From an uncultured Bacteroides sp. (GTDB taxonomy: Bacteria; Bacteroidota; Bacteroidia; Bacteroidales; Bacteroidaceae), in NCBI RefSeq assembly GCF_959029255.1, contig NZ_CAUFUE010000005.1, positions 1-64,000 on the forward strand: a stretch of DNA of 64,000 nt, given 5' to 3'. Made by a program: the position numbers and the translations under genes. This document shows positions 38,457 through 46,294 of the stretch, in pieces. Positions within the stretch are counted from its first letter, which is position 1. Every line of letters starts with the position of its first letter. The notes beneath the pieces are model-generated. The model was given only the letters and a program-made list of their open reading frames with translations, was not told where the DNA came from and did no database searches.

Positions 38457-39887
38457 ATGATTACATTTACGCTTTGCCTGCTGGCGTTGATAGCGGGCTA
38501 TTTCATTTACGGGCGCTTTATCGAACGCGTCTTTGGTCCTGATGACCGTAAAACCCCAGCTTTAACCAAGGCTGACGGAGTGGACTACATACCTCTGCCC
38601 ACCTGGAAAATATTCATGATACAGTTTCTTAATATCGCCGGAGTAGGCCCTATATTCGGTGCCATCATGGGCGCCATGTTTGGCACGGCTTCCTACCTCT
38701 GGATTGTATTCGGCTCTATTTTCGCGGGAGCGGTACACGACTATCTGGCAGGAATGCTTTCCCTGCGTCATGGCGGAGAGAGCCTTCCCGAAATTATCGG
38801 ACGTTATCTGGGACTGCCCACCAAGCAGGTGATGCGCGGTTTCACTGTGATTTTGATGATGTTGGTGGGAGCCGTCTTTGTGGCTTCTCCGGCAGGACTG
38901 CTTGCCAAATTGACTCCGGGCGCTCTGGATAACACATTCTGGATAATCGTCATCTTCGTTTATTACATTCTGGCTACGTTGCTTCCCGTCGATAAGATTA
39001 TCGGTAAGATTTATCCTCTGTTTGCCATTGCCTTGATATTCATGGCGGTAGGAATACTGGTGATGCTCTATGTATATCATCCTGCCCTGCCCGAACTATG
39101 GGACGGATTGCGGAATACACATCCCAAAGCAACTTCCAATCCCATCTTCCCGATGATGTTCATTACCATCGCCTGCGGGGCTATTTCCGGTTTCCACGCT
39201 ACGCAAAGCCCGTTGATGGCACGTTGCATGACCAGTGAACGCCACGGCCGCCCCATCTTCTATGGCGCCATGATTACGGAAGGTATCGTAGCCCTTATTT
39301 GGGCAACCGTCGCCACTTATTTCTTCCATAAGGAGGGAATGGGGATAACCGATGCATCGATAGTCGTATTTGATATCAGTAAAGGATGGCTGGGCACATT
39401 CGGCGGTATACTTGCCATACTGGGTGTGGTTGCCGCACCGATTACCAGTGGAGATACGGCATTCCGCTCGGCGCGTCTCATCGTCGCCGACTTCTTGGGA
39501 TTAGAACAAAAAACGATGCGGAGACGTTTGTATATCTGTATTCCGATGTTTGCCATAGCAGTGGGATTACTGCTCTATAATTTGCGTGATTCGGATGGTT
39601 TCCAAACGATATGGCGTTATTTTGCTTGGGCCAATCAGACACTGTCCGTCTTTACGTTGTGGGCTGTCACGGTTTATCTTGTGCGTGAGAGAAAAGGACA
39701 TTATTTTTATGTGACCTATTTGCCGACTCTTTTCATGACAGCTGTCTGTACAACCTATATCTGCGTTGCTCCCGGGGGATTTGGCATGCAACTGCATACC
39801 GCTCCTGTCATCGCTATTCTTGCGGCATTGGTAGCCGCTGTTTGGTTCAATATTTGGTATTTTAAAACGACTAAAAAACTTTGGTAA
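38457..39887 (+). CDS. cstA: Carbon starvation protein A family transporter
   Basis: 476 residues, about 12-13 membrane helices, the short form of the CstA family (the enteric proteins are about 700). Family segments are present: GPIFGAIMGAMFG near the N-terminus, VHDYLAGMLSLRHGGES, and ISGFHATQSPLMARC and GDTAFRSARL later. Family members import pyruvate or peptides during nutrient limitation; the substrate here is not known. Its TAA overlaps the ATG of the following small membrane protein gene by one base, so the two are translationally coupled. Confidence 0.92.
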   Translation: MITFTLCLLALIAGYFIYGRFIERVFGPDDRKTPALTKADGVDYIPLPTWKIFMIQFLNIAGVGPIFGAIMGAMFGTASYLWIVFGSIFAGAVHDYLAGMLSLRHGGESLPEIIGRYLGLPTKQVMRGFTVILMMLVGAVFVASPAGLLAKLTPGALDNTFWIIVIFVYYILATLLPVDKIIGKIYPLFAIALIFMAVGILVMLYVYHPALPELWDGLRNTHPKATSNPIFPMMFITIACGAISGFHATQSPLMARCMTSERHGRPIFYGAMITEGIVALIWATVATYFFHKEGMGITDASIVVFDISKGWLGTFGGILAILGVVAAPITSGDTAFRSARLIVADFLGLEQKTMRRRLYICIPMFAIAVGLLLYNLRDSDGFQTIWRYFAWANQTLSVFTLWAVTVYLVRERKGHYFYVTYLPTLFMTAVCTTYICVAPGGFGMQLHTAPVIAILAALVAAVWFNIWYFKTTKKLW

Positions 39888-40114
39888 TGAAGAAGATTAA
39901 GAAATCAACCGGCCTGACTTTAGCTTTACTTATCTATGTTACTGCAACTGCTGCCTACTTCCTGCCCCGGAACACGGAAATCAGCAATACGGAGAAATAC
40001 GTTACCGTAGCTGTTTCGTACGTAATAGTACTGGTGCTGTGGTTGGTACTCCGCAAAAAGGAAGACTTGCAACGGAAGCGCCGCGAGGAAGATGAAAACA
40101 GAATGAAACGATAA
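39887..40114 (+). CDS. Small two-helix membrane protein coupled to cstA
   Basis: 75 residues from the ATG at 39887, which shares its A with the cstA stop (TAATG). Two hydrophobic helices (about 8-24 and 37-55) are followed by a strongly charged tail (RKKEDLQRKRREEDENRMKR). Translational coupling suggests it is an accessory subunit or regulator of the transporter, comparable in concept to small proteins that go with CstA-type carriers; this is inference. Confidence 0.8.
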   Translation: MKKIKKSTGLTLALLIYVTATAAYFLPRNTEISNTEKYVTVAVSYVIVLVLWLVLRKKEDLQRKRREEDENRMKR

Positions 40115-40139
40115 TTATTTACTTAAAAATAAAAACAAG

Positions 40140-40625
40140 ATGAAAAGACTTGCATTACTCGTTTGCCTGCTTGTTGCCACAATGGCTGCCCAGGCACAGT
40201 TTGAAAAAGGAAAATGGTTTGTAAATCCTTCCGTAACCGGTCTTAACCTTTCCTATAATACGGAAACGGATAAAGCCAGTTTCGGCCTCGAAGCTAATGG
40301 CGGCGCGTTTTTAATGGACAACGTTGCGTTGCTGATAAAAGCCGGTGCAGGTTGGAATCAAGGAGACTTGCAAAAAGATGTTTATACCCTTGGTGTGGGC
40401 GGCCGTTATTACTTTGATAAAATAGGTATTTATCTGGGTGCTGATGTCAATCTGAACCGTTATGATTGGGATGGAGGTGACAGGACTCTCGTTGGCTTCG
40501 GCATGGAAGCAGGTTATGCTTTCTTCCTTTCACATACAGTGACCATCGAACCCGCCGTTTATTGGGATATTAATAAAGACCGTTCTGTATTGGGATTGAA
40601 GGTAGGGTTTGGTTTCTACTTCTAA
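40140..40625 (+). CDS. Small outer-membrane beta-barrel protein
   Basis: 161 residues: signal peptide (MKRLALLVCLLVATMAAQAQ), then alternating short strands with Gly/Tyr/Asn turns (GKWFVNPSVTGLNLSY, VGGRYYFDKIGIYLGADVN), ending in aromatic GFGFYF, a typical outer-membrane C-terminus. The size fits an eight-stranded OmpX/OmpA-like barrel without a periplasmic domain. It follows the cstA pair by 25 bp and probably shares their transcript. A palindromic repeat follows. Confidence 0.78.
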   Translation: MKRLALLVCLLVATMAAQAQFEKGKWFVNPSVTGLNLSYNTETDKASFGLEANGGAFLMDNVALLIKAGAGWNQGDLQKDVYTLGVGGRYYFDKIGIYLGADVNLNRYDWDGGDRTLVGFGMEAGYAFFLSHTVTIEPAVYWDINKDRSVLGLKVGFGFYF

Positions 40626-40661
40626 ACAAGGCAGATGGGATAACCCCTGCTGTATATTTTT

Positions 40662-40752
40662 AGGCACGGATTACATGAATTTTACGGATTTTTTTATTGA
40701 GCCAAGCATATAGCGCAGCCTTTAATCCGGGATGTTCGTGTAATCCGTGCCT
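40662..40752. terminator. Palindromic repeat, family P copy 2, between convergent genes
   Basis: AGGCACGGATTACATGAATT on the left mirrors TTCGTGTAATCCGTGCCT on the right around a loop that contains TATAGCGCAGCC, which resembles part of the family A core. It lies between the barrel gene and uvrA, so bidirectional termination is plausible. Confidence 0.65.
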
Positions 40753-40772
40753 TGTTTATGTTACTTAATTCT

Positions 40773-43553
40773 TTACTTCTCTGTTTGCAGCTTCTCTTTC
40801 AAGAACTGCCCCGTATAGCTTGCCGCACATTCCGCTACCTCTTCCGGAGTACCCACAGCTACAATATTACCACCCTTGTCACCGCCTTCGGGACCAAGGT
40901 CTATCACGTAGTCGGCGCACTTCACTACATCCAGGTTGTGTTCAATGATAACAATGGAGTGACCACGGCGTATCAAGGCATCAAAAGCTTCGAGTAGCTT
41001 GCGGATGTCATGGAAGTGTAGTCCCGTAGTAGGTTCGTCAAAAATGAACAGAGTAGGGTCGGCTTTTTCAATGCTGAGATAATAAGCCAGCTTCACCCGC
41101 TGGTTCTCTCCGCCCGAAAGGGTAGAAGAGGACTGACCGAGCTTGATATAGCCTAAACCTACATCCTGTAACGGTTGTAAGCGTTTGACGATTTTCTTTT
41201 GTCCATGCTTGGTGAAGAACTCGATGGCTTGGTTGACGGTCATTTCAAGGACATCGTAAATATTGGCATCGTGGAATTTCACTTCCAGCGTATCGGCTTT
41301 GAAGCGCTTGCCGTGGCAAGACTCGCATTCCAGCACAAGGTCTGCCATGAATTGCATTTCTACGGTAATCGTGCCTTCCCCCTTGCACTCTTCACAACGC
41401 CCGCCTTCACTGTTGAAACTGAAAAATCCCGCAGTATAACCCATTTGTTTCGCAAGCGGCTGTTCCGCCCACAGCTTACGGATTTCATCGTATGCTTTGA
41501 GGTAGGTCACAGGGTTGGAGCGGGACGACTTTCCAATAGGATTCTGGTCAACGAACTCCACATTGCGCAAGTTCTGCAAATCGCCACTGATAGAGGCGAA
41601 TTCACCCGGGCGCTCGCTGCACTCGTCCAGTTCACGTTTCAGGGCACGGTAGAATACATCACGAACCAATGTACTCTTTCCAGAACCGGATACACCTGTC
41701 ACAACCGTCATCACGTTGAGCGGGAAACGTACGTCCACCCCTTTCAGATTGTTTTCACGGGCACCTGTTATTTCTATATACTGGTTCCACGGACGGCGGC
41801 TTTCGGGGATAGGAATAGTCTCTTCACCCAGAAGATAACGGACGGTGTAACTGTCGCTGCCTTTCTGAAGGTCTTTCATATCTCCCTGGTATACCACTTC
41901 TCCACCTAGGCGGCCGGCTTTAGGACCTATGTCGATGATATAATCTGCCGCACGAATGATTTCTTCATCATGTTCTACCACCACTACCGTATTGCCCAAC
42001 TGTTGAAGCTGGCGCAACACGTGTATCAGCTTGTCGGTGTCCCGGCTGTGCAGACCGATACTCGGTTCATCCAATATATAGAGACTACCCACCAGGCTGC
42101 TGCCTAAAGAGGTGGCCAGATTGATACGCTGGCTTTCACCGCCCGATAGCGAATTGCTGAGACGGTTGAGCGTAAGATATCCCAGTCCTACGTCCAGCAG
42201 GAAGCGGATGCGGCTGTTGATTTCCGTCAGGATGCGTCGGGCGATATCTTCATCATGCTTATCCAGTTTCAGGTTGTCGAAGAACAACTTCAATTCGGTG
42301 ATAGGCAAGTCCACCAATTCGGAAATGTTACGTCCGCCCACCTTGACATAGCTTGCTTCCGGCTTCAACCGAGTGCCGTGGCACGTCGGGCAAAGCGTCT
42401 TGCCACGATAGCGGGCCAGCATCACGCGGTATTGTATCTTGTACTGGTTCTCCTGTATCATCTTGAAGAAAGCGTTGATACCCTCAAAATAGCGGGTACC
42501 TTCCCACAACATCCTTTTTTGTTCATCAGTCAACTGGAAGTAGGGCGTGAAAATGGGGAAACCGGCTTTCTCCGCACCGCGTATCACCATGTCCTTCCAT
42601 TCACCCATCTTCTCTCCACGCCAGCAAACCACAGCGCCGTCGTATACGGATAGCGAACGATTGGGGATGACAAGATGCTCGTCAATGCCTACGACACGTC
42701 CGAAACCTTCGCACTCGGGGCAGGCGCCAATCGGGGAGTTGAAAGAAAACATCTGGTCACTGGGTTCCTCAAAAGTGATGCCGTCCGCTTCGAACTTAGT
42801 GCTGAACCGGTAGAGACAAGTAGACCCGTCCGCTTGGTAGAAACGCAGCAGGCAGGACCCATCTCCTTCGTACATGGCAGTTTCCGCAGAGTCCGTCAAG
42901 CGGCTGATGGCATCTTTTTCCCGGGAAGCGGTCATGCGGTCCACCAGCAAGAATACAGTATCTCCTTCTTTCGGAGTATATTCGTCGATGCGTACCATTT
43001 CCCCGTTCACTTCCAGACGGTTGAACCCCTGTTTCATATCTATCTCCAACTGCTGTTTCATCGTGCGTCCTTCGTGAAGCAGAATAGGGGTGAGCACCGT
43101 ATAGCGCGTTCCTTCGGGGTATTCCAGCATGCAGTTCACGATATCTTCCGTGGAATGTTTCTTCACTTCCTGCCCGCTGATGGGGCTGAACGTACGTCCT
43201 ACACGTGCATAGAGCAAGCGCAGATACTCGTAGATTTCAGTGGAAGTGCCTACCGTAGAGCGTGGATTGCGGCTACTCACTTTCTGTTCGATGGCAATTG
43301 CCGGTGGAATTCCTTTGATAAAGTCACACTCCGGCTTGCTCATTCGTCCCAAGAATTGACGCGCATAGCTACTGAGACTTTCCACGTAGCGGCGTTGTCC
43401 CTCGGCATAGAGAGTATCGAACGCGAGCGATGATTTACCGGAGCCGGACAACCCGGTGATAACAACTAATTTGTTACGGGGAATCTCTACGTCAATGTTC
43501 TTGAGGTTATTGACGCGGGCTCCTTTTATGATGATAGATTTCTGTTCAGTCAT
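40773..43553 (-). CDS. uvrA: Excinuclease ABC subunit A
   Basis: 926 residues, normal for UvrA. It recognises bulky DNA damage with UvrB in nucleotide excision repair. Both ABC modules are visible: Walker A GLSGSGKSS (about 32-40) and GVSGSGKST, signatures LSGGESQRINLA and LSGGENQRVKLA, and Walker B VLILDEPSIGLH-type and IFDEPTTGLH. Zinc modules are CPECEGFG, CPTCHG and CEECKGEG/CESCHGKR. The start is the ATG at 43553. No neighbour belongs to the repair pathway. Confidence 0.97.
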   Translation of the reverse strand: MTEQKSIIIKGARVNNLKNIDVEIPRNKLVVITGLSGSGKSSLAFDTLYAEGQRRYVESLSSYARQFLGRMSKPECDFIKGIPPAIAIEQKVSSRNPRSTVGTSTEIYEYLRLLYARVGRTFSPISGQEVKKHSTEDIVNCMLEYPEGTRYTVLTPILLHEGRTMKQQLEIDMKQGFNRLEVNGEMVRIDEYTPKEGDTVFLLVDRMTASREKDAISRLTDSAETAMYEGDGSCLLRFYQADGSTCLYRFSTKFEADGITFEEPSDQMFSFNSPIGACPECEGFGRVVGIDEHLVIPNRSLSVYDGAVVCWRGEKMGEWKDMVIRGAEKAGFPIFTPYFQLTDEQKRMLWEGTRYFEGINAFFKMIQENQYKIQYRVMLARYRGKTLCPTCHGTRLKPEASYVKVGGRNISELVDLPITELKLFFDNLKLDKHDEDIARRILTEINSRIRFLLDVGLGYLTLNRLSNSLSGGESQRINLATSLGSSLVGSLYILDEPSIGLHSRDTDKLIHVLRQLQQLGNTVVVVEHDEEIIRAADYIIDIGPKAGRLGGEVVYQGDMKDLQKGSDSYTVRYLLGEETIPIPESRRPWNQYIEITGARENNLKGVDVRFPLNVMTVVTGVSGSGKSTLVRDVFYRALKRELDECSERPGEFASISGDLQNLRNVEFVDQNPIGKSSRSNPVTYLKAYDEIRKLWAEQPLAKQMGYTAGFFSFNSEGGRCEECKGEGTITVEMQFMADLVLECESCHGKRFKADTLEVKFHDANIYDVLEMTVNQAIEFFTKHGQKKIVKRLQPLQDVGLGYIKLGQSSSTLSGGENQRVKLAYYLSIEKADPTLFIFDEPTTGLHFHDIRKLLEAFDALIRRGHSIVIIEHNLDVVKCADYVIDLGPEGGDKGGNIVAVGTPEEVAECAASYTGQFLKEKLQTEK

Positions 43554-43659
43554 AATTTCTTATACTAATACTTTAAGCTACAAACTTATCCGGTGTGCCG
43601 AATGATGTGATGAATTATTGAGTAGATGGGATATATTTTACTTCTGTTTGAATATCAAA

Positions 43660-43992
43660 TCAATTCCCGATAACAGATGTCATCGCATTCAGTCGTCTCC
43701 TGAAAGCTATAGCTATATTCTTGCGTGCAAATTCATTCAAGCCTGTGAATGTGGTACGTTGTTTTAAATCTTCCAAAGACATGGTAAAGAGGAGTTTAGC
43801 AAGGCATTCGTCTGCAAAAGAGTTTGATACTACATTTACTCCGCTAAAGTCTAATATAACCTTGTCATTTTCTCCAATAAGATTCAGTAATTGTGAACGA
43901 ACTTTTTCACCCAATTGCCGGGTACCCAAGTTCTCGTTTATTGTAGCAAATTTAAAAGTTGTCATTCTATTTATTGTTTTCATTATTACCAT
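43660..43992 (-). CDS. STAS-like (DUF4325) protein
   Basis: 110 residues. The sequence VILDFSGVNVVSNSFADECL is the hallmark of STAS-like DUF4325 proteins, small domains related to anti-anti-sigma factors. The start overlaps the end of the upstream HATPase gene by seven bases (ATG at 43992; a second ATG at 43983), so the pair is translationally coupled. A partner-switch role, with the ATPase acting on or being held by this protein, is the natural inference, but no sigma factor or other target is adjacent. Confidence 0.78.
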   Translation of the reverse strand: MVIMKTINRMTTFKFATINENLGTRQLGEKVRSQLLNLIGENDKVILDFSGVNVVSNSFADECLAKLLFTMSLEDLKQRTTFTGLNEFARKNIAIAFRRRLNAMTSVIGN

Positions 43993-44639
43993 AATTGTTC
44001 CAAATCGTCAGTTGGCGCAAATTCTTCATTGAATTGCGACTCACAGTCTGTCCGGTTGTCTACTATTTCGTTAGGGTCGATCTCTCGGTTTGAGTGAATG
44101 TCGAAATAGACAATAGTGCCTTGCCAAAGTGGCGATGAATTTACATGGATTTCCTCACCGTCATATATCAAAGTATGGAGTCCGGAATGAATTTCTAATC
44201 GTATCCCTACATTTTTGATAAGCCTGGATGTTGAATAAAGTCCAAACCCCATCCCTTTTCCATCTGTCACAGCATCTTGAATACTTTTTTCTATGGCTTT
44301 CGGTTCAGATAGATTTCTATACAATGGATTTTGCGCTAATGATTGCTGAATCCCCATCCCGTCATCGGCTACCAATATTTGAATCATAGATTTTGTAGGG
44401 CTATATAGTGAGATGGTAGTACCGCAAGTCTTTCCGGAGTGCGTCAATACATTATCCAATACTTCGTAAAAGCAATAACTCAATGCTTGCATTACACTAA
44501 GTTCGATGTCGGGATAATTATTGAGTGACTTTACAATATGCGAATATACATTATAGATGTTTTCATTGTCGAATACTTCAATCAAAGGTTGCATTTCGCT
44601 ATCCTTAAAGTAACGGTTTAAAAGACTATCTATATTCAT
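43986..44639 (-). CDS. GHKL-type ATP-binding protein (partner of STAS-like protein)
   Basis: 217 residues. The first 60 residues are helical and not recognised. The GHKL ATPase follows: N-box FYEVLDNVLTHSG, G1 VADDGMGI, and G2 GKGMGFGLYSTSRLI. There is no dimerisation/phosphohistidine domain, no membrane helix and no receiver, so it is not a conventional sensor kinase. The C-terminal 25 residues are acidic. It is first in a two-gene unit with the STAS-like gene and has a -7 box TACCTTTG at 44675-44668. Confidence 0.8.
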   Translation of the reverse strand: MNIDSLLNRYFKDSEMQPLIEVFDNENIYNVYSHIVKSLNNYPDIELSVMQALSYCFYEVLDNVLTHSGKTCGTTISLYSPTKSMIQILVADDGMGIQQSLAQNPLYRNLSEPKAIEKSIQDAVTDGKGMGFGLYSTSRLIKNVGIRLEIHSGLHTLIYDGEEIHVNSSPLWQGTIVYFDIHSNREIDPNEIVDNRTDCESQFNEEFAPTDDLEQLW

Positions 44640-44667
44640 ACTTACGGTTATATTGGTTTTAAGAAAA

Positions 44668-44675
44668 CAAAGGTA
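44668..44675 (-). promoter_or_regulatory. -7 box of the HATPase/STAS unit (TACCTTTG)
   Basis: TACCTTTG on the minus strand fits TAnnTTTG, 28 bases before the ATG at 44639. No clear -33. Confidence 0.45.
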
Positions 44676-45630
44676 GTACTTTTCTTATTAATACTCTGGA
44701 TAATGACTGTTAAAGAATGATGTACAAGGTTGTTGGTATGAATTCCTTTTATCGTATATTTATTCCTTATATCCTATTGATAAACAGTGTAATAAATCTT
44801 AATGGAAGCAGGAGCTAGTTTGTTTTAATTAAACTTTAATTACTCCATTGAGTGATTTTATTCGGTTCTTTAATTCCATTAATTTATTGATTGATAGTTT
44901 TTTTCTACCATTACGTTTACAAATGAAAGTACTTGTGGGGTTGCTCTTTTCCTTTTTTCCGATAGGCGGCTTGATGCACTGGTCTGCCAGATTGATTGTC
45001 AAACAATGCTTGTCAGTCGCTTTCTGCTTTCAAATCACCCGTTCTGCTGACATGCTCGCTTTTCAAAAAGCCCGAAATAGAACGGAAGCGTACGATTTAA
45101 AGCATAAATATGCGGTACTTTTACCGAATATCCGCTAATTTTATGTTTCCCGAAGGAGGGATATTAACTTCCCACACGAGAGATATTAACTTCCCACGCG
45201 AGGGATGTTAACTTCCGGTGCGAGGGATGTTAACTTCCCTCCCGGGAAAGATGAACATTTCTCCTGAAAACACCCTTTTTCTTCCGGGGAGAGAGTGCTT
45301 TTACATGACCGGCCAGATATTTCCCATCTATTTGAGTTGTACATATTTCTGTATTCCGCTATCCATGAAGAAGATACGGGTTTTCGCTCGCATATTTCCG
45401 CTCACACCCGCCAACGGGGTGGAAATACGCGATTCTCGGGATGCGGGAAATGCAAAGTGTCAGCGATGGACTTTTTGTCATTTATATCTGATTATGCAAT
45501 GGTAAAGTCAAAACGGGCACAAGTAATGCCGGGCTGGTTCTATTTAGGAGTGCTGAAATATATGCATATACTCACTAATTCTCTATTAACTCATACTATT
45601 TGTAGAAAGCGTAACATTAAAAATAAAAAG
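44676..45630. other. Gene-poor stretch of about 1 kb
   Basis: No gene that I would defend. A 96-codon frame from 44848 opens with TTG and looks like noise. A short frame near 45499 (MVKSKRAQVMPGWFY) ends after a few dozen codons and may be gene debris. The main structure is the tandem array at 45156-45243. The composition drifts from AT-rich (44690-44880) to GC-richer (45240-45470), as expected of decayed inserted DNA. Confidence 0.5.
45156..45243. repeat. Four tandem 22-bp repeats
   Basis: Units start at 45156, 45178, 45200 and 45222, each with GAGRGATRTTAACTTCC followed by a variable five-base tail. The TTAAC core is invariant. There is no spacer, so it is not a CRISPR array. It could be an array of protein-binding sites. 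Confidence 0.85.
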
Positions 45631-45821
45631 AAAGGTGTCAAAAGTAAAATTCACTATCATTACGCTTTGTCATCCTGTTGTCGAAGGATTTCTTCTCTGT
45701 TCATATAGGGAGGAGATGCTTCGACTACGCTAACAATGACAAAACCCCTTTGTCATTATCGATTTGTTTCACTTTTTCAAAGTGATTTCCACTCAGTATG
45801 ACAGGATGATAGGCTTATTTT
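45631..45821. repeat. Interspersed palindromic repeat, family D copy 2 (reverse orientation)
   Basis: Contains the reverse complement of 13794-13934: AATTCACTATCATTACGC, CGAAGGATTTCTTC, GATGCTTCGACTACGCTAAC, then a 40-bp insert and a second piece ACTCAGTATGACAGGATGAT. Its right end abuts the nuclease-domain fragment. Confidence 0.78.
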
Positions 45822-45833
45822 CAAGGGAAAAAG

Positions 45834-46229
45834 GAGTTGTTCGAGGGGCTTGCCATCGAAAAGCTGGAGAAGGACTTGGAATTGCACTACCAAAACGTGC
45901 TTTTCATTGTCTTCAAGCTGGCGGGCTTCTATGTAAAGGTGGAATGTCACACCTCACAGGACAGGATAGATTTGGTGGTGCAAACTGACAAATACATCTA
46001 TGTGATGGAGTTCAAACTGGAAGGCAGTGCCGAAGAAGCTTTGAAGCAAATCAATGATAAACAGTACACCCTGCCTTTTGAGGCTGACAGCCGTAAGCTT
46101 TTCAAGATAGGTGTGAACTTCAGTAATGTCACGCGCAACATAGAACGTTGGATTGTAGAAAATACTCCGCCATTGCTTGGGCATTGCCGGAGTATTTCCG
46201 GCAAGGTTAAGATTTGTTATACTTTCTGA
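45834..46229 (+). pseudogene. Orphan PD-(D/E)XK nuclease domain fragment (from an AAA ATPase)
   Basis: The frame opens only with TTG after the repeat and reads LFEGLAIEKLEKDLELHYQN, then DRIDLVVQT and YVMEFKL, the D...ExK core of the PD-(D/E)XK domain found at the C-terminus of AAA ATPase/DUF1703 proteins of Bacteroidales. The ATPase part is missing. The final 15 residues after IVENT look like out-of-family sequence. The promoter and true start are absent. This is a 5'-deleted remnant, the deletion end being at the repeat. Confidence 0.75.
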
Positions 46230-46294
46230 TGTGTGCTAATTTACATTAAATAAAAGCGTTATTTTCGCATCAGACACTTAATCTTCAATCTGAA

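Noticed and set aside
44848..45138. 96-codon frame in the gene-poor stretch
   Set aside because: TTG start, no motif, skewed Phe/Leu/Arg content and no promoter.
45156..45243. Possible CRISPR array
   Set aside because: Units are contiguous with no spacers, and no cas gene is in the window.
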